From the NCBI RefSeq assembly GCF_014645535.1, contig NZ_BMLX01000008.1, positions 110,687 through 174,686 on the forward strand: a stretch of DNA of 64,000 nucleotides, given 5' to 3'. The notes below the pieces were generated by a model. That model ran no database searches and was not told where the DNA came from. It worked only from the letters and a program-made list of their open reading frames with translations. The translations under genes and the position numbers were made by a program. Of this stretch, positions 1 through 8,258 are shown in pieces (position 1 is the stretch's first letter; every line of letters starts with the position of its first letter). The DNA is from Silvimonas iriomotensis (GTDB lineage: Bacteria > Pseudomonadota > Gammaproteobacteria > Burkholderiales > Chitinibacteraceae).

Positions 1-1
1 T

Positions 2-259
2 GACGGGCTGGCCAAACCGGAACTGGTAAGTGGTATTGCAGACTTCTACGTGGAGCTGAATGTGATCCACCCGTTCCGGGAGGGTAACGGCCGGGCCCAG
101 CGTATTCTGTTTGAACATCTGATTGTGGCTTGTGGTTATGAAATCGACTGGTCTCCCATCACGCAAGAGGAGTGGATTCAAGCCAACATTGCCGGCTACA
201 TGGGCGACACCGCGCCCATGATTGTTCTGTTTGGCCGTTGCATCGGCAATCCTTTGTAG
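2..259 (+). CDS. Fic domain protein, C-terminal part (5' end outside window)
   Basis: The open frame runs in from the window edge and ends at a TAG at 257-259. It carries the complete Fic active-site motif HPFREGNGRAQR (consensus HxFx[D/E]GNGRxxR) about 23 codons in. Fic proteins transfer AMP or other nucleotide parts to hydroxyl side chains of target proteins; the His is the catalytic base. An internal GTG at 50 could be read as a start but would leave out part of the Fic fold, so the true start is upstream. About 50 residues follow the motif. The adjacent exporter gene starts 3 bases after the stop, suggesting co-transcription. Whether this is a stand-alone Fic protein or part of a toxin-antitoxin pair cannot be seen here. 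Confidence 0.85.
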   Translation, partial: DGLAKPELVSGIADFYVELNVIHPFREGNGRAQRILFEHLIVACGYEIDWSPITQEEWIQANIAGYMGDTAPMIVLFGRCIGNPL

Positions 260-262
260 ATC

Positions 263-1261
263 ATGAACTCATCCCCGCTCAAATCCCGCCTGGCCGATTT
301 TTCCCTGACCGATAACGCGCGTTATCTGAAGTTTGCGCTGGCGATGTGGCTGGGGTATTTCCCGGCGTACTGGTACGGCAATAACGAGGTGGCGATTGGT
401 ATGGCGACCTCGGCCATGCTGACTTTGGCACTCGGTAACTCTGTGAACGCGGCGCAGAGTTATTTTTATCAGCGCGTGCTGACCAATGTGATTGCAGTGC
501 CGGTGGGGTGTCTGGTGTTGTGGCTGACGCATCCGCATTTTGTGCTGGGTGTGGTGCTGGTGCCGATTGTGATTCTGGGGCTGGTGAAACTGCGGCCGCA
601 GTTTTTCCGGCTGACCAGCCTGACGGTGGCGATGACGCTGATTTTGTATTCCGGCACGTATATGGAGTTGATCGAGCAGCGGCTGTTCAGCGTCATTGTC
701 GGCATGTTTCTGGGCTTTGCCATACACAAGCTGATCTTGCCGCCCGATCACGGCCACGAGGCGCACAAGCTGCTGCTGCAGGCGACCGGGGCGGCCACGG
801 CGTGCGTGCGGGCCAGCCTGGCGGGCGATCAGGCTGCGTTGCCGGCGCTGGAAAAATCCGCCAATGCATTCCGGGCGTCGGTGCAGATGCTGGCGGTGGA
901 TCTGAACTCGCTCATGCCGTGGCATCTGGAACGATATCGCGCAGATCTGGGCTTGCTCAAAACCCATCAGCAGGTGCTGGATTTTCTGGTGGATTTTGGC
1001 AAGTTGATGAAGACGTTTGCGGCGGAATACACCAGTGCATCGCCCACGTTCAAGGCCGCGCTGCAAGAGGTGATGTTGCAGATGGCCGCCACGCATGACG
1101 CGCTGCTTGCAGGCCCGGTGCCTGCGGTGCAGGTGTCGGCGTTGCAGCCGCTCACCCAGATGAACCTGGCGGGCAATGTGCATGAGTCGCTGTTCCGCGG
1201 CAAGGCGGTGGAATATGCCTTGTTGCTGGAAAAACTCGGCAAGCAGCAGCTCAGCGCGTGA
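263..1261 (+). CDS. Aromatic acid exporter family (ArAE/FUSC-like) membrane protein
   Basis: A 332-residue protein with about six hydrophobic segments packed in its first 155 residues, followed by a soluble, mostly helical C-terminal half. This layout, with a motif-poor membrane half ending near the basic-histidine stretch HKLILPPDHGHEAH, is that of the ArAE/FUSC family (E. coli AaeB relatives), which are linked to efflux of aromatic carboxylic acids at the inner membrane. It is half the size of AaeB, so it would have to act as an oligomer. The start codon ATG at 263 lies 3 bases after the upstream Fic stop. Substrate is unknown. A second, distinct FUSC-type protein is encoded at 50966-52066. 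Confidence 0.75.
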   Translation: MNSSPLKSRLADFSLTDNARYLKFALAMWLGYFPAYWYGNNEVAIGMATSAMLTLALGNSVNAAQSYFYQRVLTNVIAVPVGCLVLWLTHPHFVLGVVLVPIVILGLVKLRPQFFRLTSLTVAMTLILYSGTYMELIEQRLFSVIVGMFLGFAIHKLILPPDHGHEAHKLLLQATGAATACVRASLAGDQAALPALEKSANAFRASVQMLAVDLNSLMPWHLERYRADLGLLKTHQQVLDFLVDFGKLMKTFAAEYTSASPTFKAALQEVMLQMAATHDALLAGPVPAVQVSALQPLTQMNLAGNVHESLFRGKAVEYALLLEKLGKQQLSA

Positions 1262-1270
1262 TGCGGGCGG

Positions 1271-2050
1271 TCAACGCGCGCAATCGGCCGTGCTGACCGC
1301 CTGTACTACCTCTGCCGTTTGCGGGTTTTGCAGCCACGCCACCACGCGCACTTTTTTGCCGGTCGCGGCGGGGATGGCCAGCGTGGTTTGCACGGGGTTG
1401 TCGTTGTGGATGGACAGCGCCGGGCTCAGGGCACGGACAACGTGCGCATGGGTCAGCGTGGCGCCGCTGTTTTCCCCGGCGACCACATGAGAGACAAGGC
1501 CGCCTTCCACCACCGCCACACGTAGTTGCGCATCCGTTTTCAGCCCGGATGCCTTGGCCGAAACCGTCAGCTTGTTGCCCTCTTGCGGGGTGGCGTCCAC
1601 ATACACGCCGGCCGGGGCGTTCTGGCGGGTAGCGTTGTTCATCAGGTCATCCAGCCGGCTGCGCCAGTCCAGCAGCGGGGTGCCGTTGATGAAAAAGTGC
1701 GGTGTGTACACCACGCGCCCGCCAGTGGCGTGAACCATCCATTCCTGAACATCGCCATAGGCCGGGTCGGCAAACGGGTCGCGCCAGCCTTGGTCGTCCC
1801 AGTAATTCACGTGCAGGGCAATGGGGATAATGGCGCCGGTCTGGGCAGACGCGGCGTTGCCCAGTGTGTCCAGGCGGGCGTCGGCGGGCGGGCAGTCTGA
1901 ACAGCCTTCAGAGGTAAACAGTTGCACCAGCGCGGCGCGGTGCGTGCCGCTTTGGGCCTGGCATGCGGCGGCAACGGCCTGGGTTGCGGGGAGCAGCGCC
2001 AGCGCAGCGCTGGCAACCAAGTGGGGGAGCTGAAACAACAACGGGCGCAT
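1271..2050 (-). CDS. DUF1223 family secreted thioredoxin-like protein
   Basis: A 259-residue protein beginning with a signal peptide (cleavage probably after the ATQAVAA region). The hallmark is LFTSEGCSDCPPAD near residue 40, with a CxxC pair in a thioredoxin-like context, followed by HVNYWDDQGW and RVVYTPHFFING, all typical of DUF1223. Function of the family is not established; the fold suggests a periplasmic thiol-disulfide role. The ATG at 2050 is chosen because it gives a clean signal peptide; the frame is open to 2293 but the extra residues look non-native. Its 3' end faces the exporter gene with only 9 bases between. Confidence 0.8.
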   Translation of the reverse strand: MRPLLFQLPHLVASAALALLPATQAVAAACQAQSGTHRAALVQLFTSEGCSDCPPADARLDTLGNAASAQTGAIIPIALHVNYWDDQGWRDPFADPAYGDVQEWMVHATGGRVVYTPHFFINGTPLLDWRSRLDDLMNNATRQNAPAGVYVDATPQEGNKLTVSAKASGLKTDAQLRVAVVEGGLVSHVVAGENSGATLTHAHVVRALSPALSIHNDNPVQTTLAIPAATGKKVRVVAWLQNPQTAEVVQAVSTADCAR

Positions 2051-2133
2051 GGCAGACCTCTGGTGGCATTTGATATACCCATAGAGTCGTGCAAGACGCC
2101 CGTTCATGACACCGCCTGGCGGCAGAGCCCGCC

Positions 2134-2556
2134 CTAGCCGCGCATGGAGAACATGCGGTCTTTCTCGACCACGGTCTGGCCAATGGGGGCCAGCGCTATC
2201 AGCGCCAGTTTCAGGTGCTGAATGCCAAACGGAATACCAATGATGGTGATGAAGTTGGCAGCCGCGCACAGCACGTGGCCAATGGCCAGCCACCAGCCGC
2301 CAAACACAAACCAGATCACGTTACCCAGAAAACCCAGCGCGCCAGTGCCAATGTCATGCTTGCCGTTGATATCGCGCCGGTTCACGGCTTCCCGCCCGAA
2401 CGGCCACAGGGCAAAACCGCCGATGACAAAGCAGGCCTTTGCCCAGGGAATACCCACAATCGTGATCAGCATGACCAGGCCAGCCAGCCACCAGCCAATG
2501 GCCATCCACACGCCACCCAGCACAAACCACAGAATATTGCCGATGAACCGCAGCAT
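2134..2556 (-). CDS. YccF family inner-membrane protein
   Basis: A 140-residue protein made of two similar halves, each with a hydrophobic WFV(L/F)GG-W-(M/L)AIGWW-like stretch followed by an ITI(V/I)GIP motif (residues about 8-45 and 75-115). This internal duplication is the signature of the YccF family, predicted to be small integral membrane proteins of unknown function. The ATG at 2556 matches the usual family start (MLRFIGN-). It is followed at 83 bases downstream by the end of the DUF1223 gene region in the same direction, but an operon is not certain. Confidence 0.88.
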   Translation of the reverse strand: MLRFIGNILWFVLGGVWMAIGWWLAGLVMLITIVGIPWAKACFVIGGFALWPFGREAVNRRDINGKHDIGTGALGFLGNVIWFVFGGWWLAIGHVLCAAANFITIIGIPFGIQHLKLALIALAPIGQTVVEKDRMFSMRG

Positions 2557-2781
2557 TGTTTTTTTCCTTTTTAGAAGAAATGCCGGCGTCAGCCACGCTG
2601 ACACAAAAGATCATAATGGGCTATGCGATGAGGTCAAAGTTCAGTCACACCCTGGTGTGACGAGCGTGACAATTACCAGGCCAGCCGCGCGCGTCGCCTC
2701 AACCCCGGCCGGGGCGCGGCATCCGGTACAATGCCGGGTTTGCGGCTGCGCTGGCCGCCACTTTTGTCTGGATCAAACTGA

Positions 2782-4407
2782 ATGCTGCGACTGAACGAAA
2801 TCAAACTCCCGCTGGATCACACCCCTGAAGAACTGCCCGCCGCGATTGTGGCCAGGCTGGGCATCAAGGCGGACGATCTCATCAGCCACAGCATTTATCT
2901 GCGCAGCTACGACGCCCGCAAAAAAGCCAGCATCCTGCTGATCTACACCGTGGACGTGGAAGTGCGCAACGAGGCCGCGCTGCTCAAGCGCTTCAAGAAC
3001 GACACTAAAGTGAGCGTCACGCCGGATACCAGCTACAAGCCGGTGGCGTTTGCGCCAGACAACCTGCAAAAGCGCCCGGTGGTGGTGGGCCTGGGGCCCT
3101 GTGGCCTGTTTGCTGCGCTGATCCTGGCGCAGACCGGATTCAAGCCGATTGTGCTGGAGCGCGGCAAGGCGGTGCGCGAGCGCACCAAAGACACCTGGGG
3201 CCTGTGGCGCAAGCGCGAACTGAACCCGGAATCCAACGTGCAGTTTGGCGAAGGCGGCGCGGGCACGTTCTCTGACGGCAAGCTCTACAGCCGTATCAAG
3301 GATCACCGTCATCATGGCGACAAGGTACTGCACGAGTTCGTGATTGCCGGCGCGCCGGAAGAAATCCTCTACGTGTCCAAGCCGCACATTGGTACGTTCC
3401 GGCTGGTGGGCATGGTCGAAACCATGCGCGAGAAGATCATCGAACTGGGCGGTGAAATCCGCTTCCAGACCCGCATGGACGATCTGATCGTCGAGAAAAC
3501 CGCCGACGGCAACCAGCAGGTGCGCGGCGTGAAAACCCATACCGGCGAAGTCATCGAGACCGATCATGTGGTGCTGGCACTGGGCCACTCTGCGCGCGAT
3601 ACCTTCCAGATGCTGTTCGACCGCAATGTGTACATGGAAGCCAAGCCGTTCAGCGTGGGTTTCCGGATCGAGCACCCGCAATCACTGATCGATAACGCCC
3701 GTTTCGGCCCCAATGCCGGCCACCCGATCCTGGGTGCGGCCGATTACAAACTGGTGCACCACGCCAGCAATGGCCGCGCGGTCTACAGCTTCTGTATGTG
3801 CCCGGGCGGCACGGTGGTGGCGGCCACGTCCGAAGAAGGCCGCGTAGTCACCAACGGCATGAGCCAGTACTCGCGCAACGAGCGCAATGCCAACGCCGGC
3901 ATCGTGGTCGATATCAGCCCGGAACGTGACTACCCTGGCCACGTGCTGGCGGGCGTGGAATTCCAGCGCAAGCTCGAATCCGCCGCCTATGTGCTGGGCG
4001 GCAGCAATTACAGCGCACCAGGGCAACTGGTGGGCGACTTCATTGCCAACAAGCCCTCCAAAGACTTCGGCAGCGTGCAGCCGTCCTACACGCCGGGCGT
4101 GCATCTGACCAACCTGGATACCGCGCTGCCGGATTTTGCCATCAGCGCCATCCGTGAAGCGTTGCCGGCGTTTGGGCGCCAGATCAAGGGGTTTGATATG
4201 CACGATGCAGTGCTGACCGGCGTGGAAACCCGTACGTCGTCCCCGGTGCGTATCCGTCGTGACAATGAATCCTTGCAGAGCATGAACACGCGCGGTCTGT
4301 ATCCGGCTGGTGAAGGCGCCGGTTACGCGGGCGGGATCATGTCGGCGGGCGTGGATGGCATCAAGGTGGCAGAGGCCGTCGCGCTGTCCATCGTTGGTCA
4401 GAAATAA
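2782..4407 (+). CDS. NAD(P)/FAD-dependent dehydrogenase (COG2509 type)
   Basis: A 541-residue cytoplasmic flavoprotein. An N-terminal domain of about 90 residues precedes a Rossmann dinucleotide-binding motif VVVGLGPCGLFAA at about residue 99, then VLERG for the ribose end. The block GEGGAGTFSDGKLYSRI (about residues 155-170) and a C-terminal GEGAGYAGGIMSAGVDG that closes the FAD site are typical of the uncharacterised FAD-dependent dehydrogenases of COG2509. The reaction is unknown; relatives are annotated as oxidoreductases with homology to BaiN/geranylgeranyl reductase-like proteins. Start at ATG 2782 gives the full length expected. Transcribed divergently from the yccF-like gene, with 225 bases between. 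Confidence 0.85.
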   Translation: MLRLNEIKLPLDHTPEELPAAIVARLGIKADDLISHSIYLRSYDARKKASILLIYTVDVEVRNEAALLKRFKNDTKVSVTPDTSYKPVAFAPDNLQKRPVVVGLGPCGLFAALILAQTGFKPIVLERGKAVRERTKDTWGLWRKRELNPESNVQFGEGGAGTFSDGKLYSRIKDHRHHGDKVLHEFVIAGAPEEILYVSKPHIGTFRLVGMVETMREKIIELGGEIRFQTRMDDLIVEKTADGNQQVRGVKTHTGEVIETDHVVLALGHSARDTFQMLFDRNVYMEAKPFSVGFRIEHPQSLIDNARFGPNAGHPILGAADYKLVHHASNGRAVYSFCMCPGGTVVAATSEEGRVVTNGMSQYSRNERNANAGIVVDISPERDYPGHVLAGVEFQRKLESAAYVLGGSNYSAPGQLVGDFIANKPSKDFGSVQPSYTPGVHLTNLDTALPDFAISAIREALPAFGRQIKGFDMHDAVLTGVETRTSSPVRIRRDNESLQSMNTRGLYPAGEGAGYAGGIMSAGVDGIKVAEAVALSIVGQK

Positions 4408-4535
4408 ACGCCGGCTTTACCGCAAGCACGCGCAGTGTAATTTATCCCTCAGACATACGGCCGGAGCATGCGTGGCGCTGCCCGCATCCGACCGGTTCAT
4501 CCTGTTAACATCCACTTTTCACGGGTCCGCACCCC

Positions 4536-4763
4536 ATGCAAACGCTTGAAGTTGAAATCAACACCGAATACATCCCGCTGAACGATTTGCTGAAGATTGC
4601 CGGCGTGGTAGACAGCGGTGGCGCCGGCAAGGCGCTGGTCGCCAGCGGCGTGGTGATGGTCGACGGCGTGCAGGAACTGCGCAAGACCAACAAGATCCGC
4701 CCGGGCATGGCAGTCAATGTCGATGGCCAGGTGTTGATCAAGGTCACAGCGGCGGCAGAATAA
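4536..4763 (+). CDS. S4-domain RNA-binding protein (YbcJ-like)
   Basis: A 75-residue protein that is almost entirely an S4 RNA-binding domain: FYIPLNDLLK-like start, VDSGGAGKALVASGVVMVDG (residues about 24-43), then LRKTNKIRPGMAV. This is the pattern of E. coli YbcJ, a small basic S4 protein thought to bind structured RNA, perhaps in ribosome work. It stands alone between the FAD dehydrogenase and aroP genes. The DNA upstream has a likely ribosome site only weakly resembling consensus; the start ATG at 4536 matches the family length. Confidence 0.85.
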   Translation: MQTLEVEINTEYIPLNDLLKIAGVVDSGGAGKALVASGVVMVDGVQELRKTNKIRPGMAVNVDGQVLIKVTAAAE

Positions 4764-4938
4764 GCGTCGCTCCGCCTTCGCGTAATTGATATCCCGACTT
4801 GAGGCACGTGCTGACGCGTGCCACAGTCAAAGCCGGCCAGGTTTTCGCCTGGCCGCACTTTTTGGTGCCGTTTGGGCGCCAGACTGGCGCTGATTTGATA
4901 GACCCCGGTAAGTACACCGGCTTTGCAGGAAACCTGTT

Positions 4939-6297
4939 TTGGATACATCCACCTCACAAGACGGCCTCAAGCGTGGCTTGAAAAACCGTCATATCCAGCT
5001 GATCGCGCTGGGCGGCGCCATTGGCACCGGCCTGTTCCTGGGCTCTGCCGGCGTGCTCAAGGCCGCCGGGCCCTCCATGATTCTGGGCTATGCCATTGGC
5101 GGCTTTATCGCGTTTCTGATCATGCGCCAACTGGGCGAAATGGTGGCGCAAGAGCCAGTGGCCGGCACCTTCAGCCACTTTGCCTACAAATACTGGGGCG
5201 ACTTCGCCGGCTTTTTGTCGGGCTGGAACTACTGGGTGCTGTATGTGCTGGTGAGCATGGCAGAACTGACCGCCGTGGGGAAATACGTCGAATTCTGGCG
5301 GCCCGATATCCCGACCTGGGTTTCTGCGCTGGTGTTCTTTGTCGCCATCAACGCCGTGAACCTGGCCAACGTGAAGCTGTTTGGCGAGATGGAATTCTGG
5401 TTTGCCATCATCAAGGTGGTGGCCGTGATCGCCATGATCGTGTTTGGCGGTTACCTGCTGGTCAGTGGCCACGGCGGCCCGCAGGCTTCCATCTCCAACT
5501 TGTGGAACGACGGCGGCTTCTTCCCGCACGGCTTCAGCGGCCTGTTCATGATGCTGGCCGTGATCATGTTCTCGTTCGGCGGGCTGGAGTTGATCGGCAT
5601 TACCGCGGCAGAGGCGGATGACCCGCGCAAGAGCATTCCCAAAGCCGTGAACCAGGTGATCTACCGGATCCTGATTTTCTACATTGGCGCACTCACGGTG
5701 CTGTTGTCGCTCTACCCCTGGAGCAAGGTCGCCGCTGGTGGCAGCCCGTTTGTGATGATTTTCTCGCAGATTGGCGAAGGGCTGACTGCCAACGTGCTGA
5801 ACATTGTGGTGCTGACGGCAGCGCTGTCGGTATACAACAGCGGCGTGTATGCCAATAGCCGCATGCTGTACGGCCTGGCCGAACAAGGCAATGCGCCGCG
5901 GGCACTGTTGAAGGTGAACCGCCGTGGCGTGCCGGTTGCCGCTATTTTGCTGTCGGCACTGGCAACCTTTGCCTGCGTGATCATCAACTATGTGATCCCG
6001 GCCCGCGCGCTGGATGTACTGATGGCGCTGGTGGTGGCGGCGCTTGTGATCAACTGGGCGCTGATCAGCCTGACCCATATCAAGTTCCGCAAAGCCATGG
6101 ACGCCAAGGGCGAGCACATTGTGTTCCGCTCGTTCTGGTTCCCGCTCAGTAACTGGATTTGCCTGGCGTTCATGGTCATGATCCTGGGCATCTTGCTGTT
6201 TACGCCGGGGCTGGATGTCTCGGTTTATCTGGTGCCGGTCTGGCTGCTGGCCATGTGGCTGGGCTATCGCTACAAGATCAGGGCGACCCGCCACTAA
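4939..6297 (+). CDS. aroP: Aromatic amino acid permease AroP
   Basis: A 452-residue APC-superfamily transporter with about twelve membrane segments. The N-terminus (LKRGLKNRHIQLIALGG, then AIGTGLFLGSA) and long stretches such as MRQLGEMV-EPVAGTFSHFAYKYWG closely follow E. coli AroP, which imports Phe, Tyr and Trp with protons. The chosen start is a TTG at 4939 with AGGA about 9 bases upstream; no ATG is available before the conserved N-terminus. It is followed by a strong terminator at 6322-6357, so it is transcribed as a single gene. PheP or ProY-like specificity is the main alternative, but the sequence sits nearer AroP. Confidence 0.85.
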   Translation: MDTSTSQDGLKRGLKNRHIQLIALGGAIGTGLFLGSAGVLKAAGPSMILGYAIGGFIAFLIMRQLGEMVAQEPVAGTFSHFAYKYWGDFAGFLSGWNYWVLYVLVSMAELTAVGKYVEFWRPDIPTWVSALVFFVAINAVNLANVKLFGEMEFWFAIIKVVAVIAMIVFGGYLLVSGHGGPQASISNLWNDGGFFPHGFSGLFMMLAVIMFSFGGLELIGITAAEADDPRKSIPKAVNQVIYRILIFYIGALTVLLSLYPWSKVAAGGSPFVMIFSQIGEGLTANVLNIVVLTAALSVYNSGVYANSRMLYGLAEQGNAPRALLKVNRRGVPVAAILLSALATFACVIINYVIPARALDVLMALVVAALVINWALISLTHIKFRKAMDAKGEHIVFRSFWFPLSNWICLAFMVMILGILLFTPGLDVSVYLVPVWLLAMWLGYRYKIRATRH

Positions 6298-6321
6298 GCC
6301 ATCATCAAACTGCGGATGGAC

Positions 6322-6357
6322 AAAAAGGCTGACCACATGGTGGTACAGCCTTTTTTT
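6322..6357 (+). terminator. Rho-independent terminator after aroP
   Basis: GGCTG plus ACCAC pair with GTGGT and CAGCC around a 3-base loop (one unpaired A), flanked by an A tract and a run of seven T. It lies 25 bases after the aroP stop. Confidence 0.9.
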
Positions 6358-6545
6358 ATTACTTTTGCCAGGCTGTCAAAAGGATGACTACCGCCCCTCC
6401 CCCTGGACACAGCAAAACAGATTGACGTGTCAGTAACATGTCCTATGCATAACTTTGGACCTGATAAATGGTTTGCCCCGCCAAACCAGGCTTCTCAGGC
6501 CCATTTGCCGCTACAACATCTGAGTCCAAATGAGAGGGAATAAGA

Positions 6546-7085
6546 ATGAAGCAGCTTTTTTTGCGCACCACACTGGCACTGGCACTTGGTCTGGGTCTCG
6601 GCGTGACCGCCACTTCGGCTTGGGCCGACGGCGCGAATGGTGACAACGGCGAGAAGGCGATGGAAGCAAGCACCGCCAAGCCGTCGGTGACCTCGCAGGT
6701 CAAGAAAGCGCTGAAGGATCCGGCACTGGGTGCATCCAAGGTCAAGGTCAAGAACAAGAAGGGCGTGATTACCCTGTCTGGTACTGCCGCGACCAAAGAC
6801 CAGGCTGCCGCCATTGCTGATGCAGCTGGCAAGGTCGACGGCGTGAAGAGCGTGGTGAACCACATTATCACGGCAGACTCGCTGACTGGCCAGGTCAAGG
6901 CCGCCCTGAACAAGGACGCCACCCTGCATGCCTTTAACCTGGGCGTGAAGGAAAACAATGGCGAAGTCACCCTGTTTGGTTCCGTGCAAGAGCAGGATGA
7001 CTCTGAAAAAGCCGAAACCATCGCCAAGGGTGTCAGCGGCGTGACCTCGGTGAAGAACCTGATCAACGTGGCACACCCGCGTTAA
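6546..7085 (+). CDS. Periplasmic protein with two BON domains (OsmY-like)
   Basis: A 179-residue protein with an N-terminal signal peptide (hydrophobic LALALGLGLGV core, cleavage near TSAWA) and two BON domains (about residues 48-105 and 115-178), each ending in a GV-SV-N motif. BON proteins are thought to bind phospholipid surfaces and are often induced by osmotic or envelope stress, as E. coli OsmY is. A purine-rich GAGAGGGAATAAG ribosome site precedes the ATG. A terminator follows at 7109. The next gene encodes a one-domain relative, so the two form a local paralogue pair. Confidence 0.88.
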   Translation: MKQLFLRTTLALALGLGLGVTATSAWADGANGDNGEKAMEASTAKPSVTSQVKKALKDPALGASKVKVKNKKGVITLSGTAATKDQAAAIADAAGKVDGVKSVVNHIITADSLTGQVKAALNKDATLHAFNLGVKENNGEVTLFGSVQEQDDSEKAETIAKGVSGVTSVKNLINVAHPR

Positions 7086-7108
7086 TCAGCCTCGCCTGCG
7101 TGGCGTAC

Positions 7109-7139
7109 AAAAAACAGCGGCCCTGGCCGCTGTTTTTTT
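7109..7139 (+). terminator. Rho-independent terminator after first BON gene
   Basis: CAGCGGCC and its complement around a short loop, with A tract before and T tract after; works in principle in both directions. Confidence 0.9.
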
Positions 7140-7366
7140 ATGCCTGGCGCGCCAGATGCAGTCCTGGCAAGGCTTTCAGACCGTTTGAGGATGTTTGCAG
7201 GCGATGGCGTTCATCAATTTATTCGCGCATTCCGGGCAGTTGTCATGAAACCGCAATGATTGATTCATACATTTCCGCCTGAGTCGGAAATCCCTGCGCG
7301 GGTCTCGCGCACGCCGATCCGTTTTCAACTGCTCTCATTATCCGGTCTTGTGACAAGGGAAAAGAA

Positions 7367-7684
7367 ATGAACAAACTGCTCGCACGTACGCTGATCGCCG
7401 CCGCCCTGGTTGTTGGCACTTCCTTCACCGCTACTGCTGCCATGGCTGCTGACGCTGCCGCCGCTGCTGCCCCGACCGACGAGCAACTGGCTGCTTCCGT
7501 CAAGGCTGCGCTGGATGCCGACGCAACCCTGAAGGCGTTCAACCTGGTTGTGACTTCCAAGAAGGCCGAAGTCACCATCGACGGTACGGTTGATCACGGC
7601 GAACAAATGGCCCAGGCCGGCCAGATCGCTGAAAAGGTGCCGGGCGTGAAATACGTCATCAACAACATCAACCCGAAAGACTGA
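7367..7684 (+). CDS. Periplasmic single BON-domain protein
   Basis: A 105-residue protein: signal peptide (cleavage after the alanine-rich TATAAMA region), a short Ala-rich linker, then one BON domain (about residues 40-103) ending in VPGVKYVINNI. It resembles the second BON domain of the neighbouring 179-residue protein, including a shared ATLKAFNL/ATLHAFNL segment, which points to local duplication. AAGGGAAAAGAA before the ATG is a good ribosome site. It has its own terminator at 7716, so it is probably expressed separately from the first gene. Confidence 0.87.
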   Translation: MNKLLARTLIAAALVVGTSFTATAAMAADAAAAAAPTDEQLAASVKAALDADATLKAFNLVVTSKKAEVTIDGTVDHGEQMAQAGQIAEKVPGVKYVINNINPKD

Positions 7685-7715
7685 TCACTGATCAATCTGC
7701 TGGTGATGTTGCAGC

Positions 7716-7744
7716 AAAAAGCCCGGTCCATGACCGGGCTTTTT
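7716..7744 (+). terminator. Rho-independent terminator, bidirectional
   Basis: AGCCCGGTC pairs with GACCGGGCT around a CAT loop, with five A before and five T after. It lies between the convergent BON and metallopeptidase genes and could serve both. Confidence 0.9.
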
Positions 7745-7766
7745 GCATGCGCGCCGCCTGGCCGCC

Positions 7767-8258
7767 TTAGCCTTGTTCGCGCAGCGTCAGCCACACCCGC
7801 AAGTCGAACTCCAGCTGGTGGTAATCGGGCTGCATATGGCAGCACATCTGGTAGAAAGCCTTGTTGTGGTCCTTCTCTTTCAGGTGCGCCAGTTCATGCA
7901 CGACAATCATGTTCAGGAACTCCGGCGGCGTATCGCGGAACAAGGTGGCGATGCGGATCTCGTTCTTGCGCTTGAGCTTGCTGCCTTGCACGCGTGACGC
8001 AAAGGTATTGGTGCCCAGCGTGCCACCAATCAGATCAAGCTGGTTGTCGTACTGCACCCGCGCCGGTTGCGGTGCGTTTTTCAGATAGCGCTGTTTGATC
8101 TCGATGACATAGTCGTACAGCGCCTTGTCGGTCTGGATCTCGTTGCGATCCGGGTAGCGTTTGGTCAGCCAGGGCGCCAGTTCGCCGCTGTCCAGCAACT
8201 GTTCAACGCGCGTGACCACTTCGGGCGGGTAGCCCGTCAGAAACCGCAGCTTGCTCAT
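7767..8258 (-). CDS. YgjP-like zinc metallopeptidase domain protein
   Basis: A 163-residue protein with the zinc-binding motif HELAHLKEKDH (about residues 122-132), the HExxH plus downstream His arrangement of the YgjP/M48-like family. Members are predicted cytoplasmic gluzincin-fold proteases of unknown substrate. The ATG at 8258 is chosen because it overlaps the stop of the upstream MATE gene by 4 bases (ATGA), an arrangement that gives translational coupling; the longer open frame upstream lies inside the MATE gene. Co-expression with the MATE pump is likely, a functional link is not known. Confidence 0.85.
   Translation of the reverse strand: MSKLRFLTGYPPEVVTRVEQLLDSGELAPWLTKRYPDRNEIQTDKALYDYVIEIKQRYLKNAPQPARVQYDNQLDLIGGTLGTNTFASRVQGSKLKRKNEIRIATLFRDTPPEFLNMIVVHELAHLKEKDHNKAFYQMCCHMQPDYHQLEFDLRVWLTLREQG

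Noticed and set aside
4954..6336. Long open frame on the minus strand across aroP
   Set aside because: It is antisense to a gene with complete family motifs and its translation is His/Gln/Arg rich without domains, the usual shadow pattern in GC-rich DNA. The same applies to those at 14796-16175, 28173-29900, 22231-22965, 23011-24225, 19854-21110 and 32964-34346.
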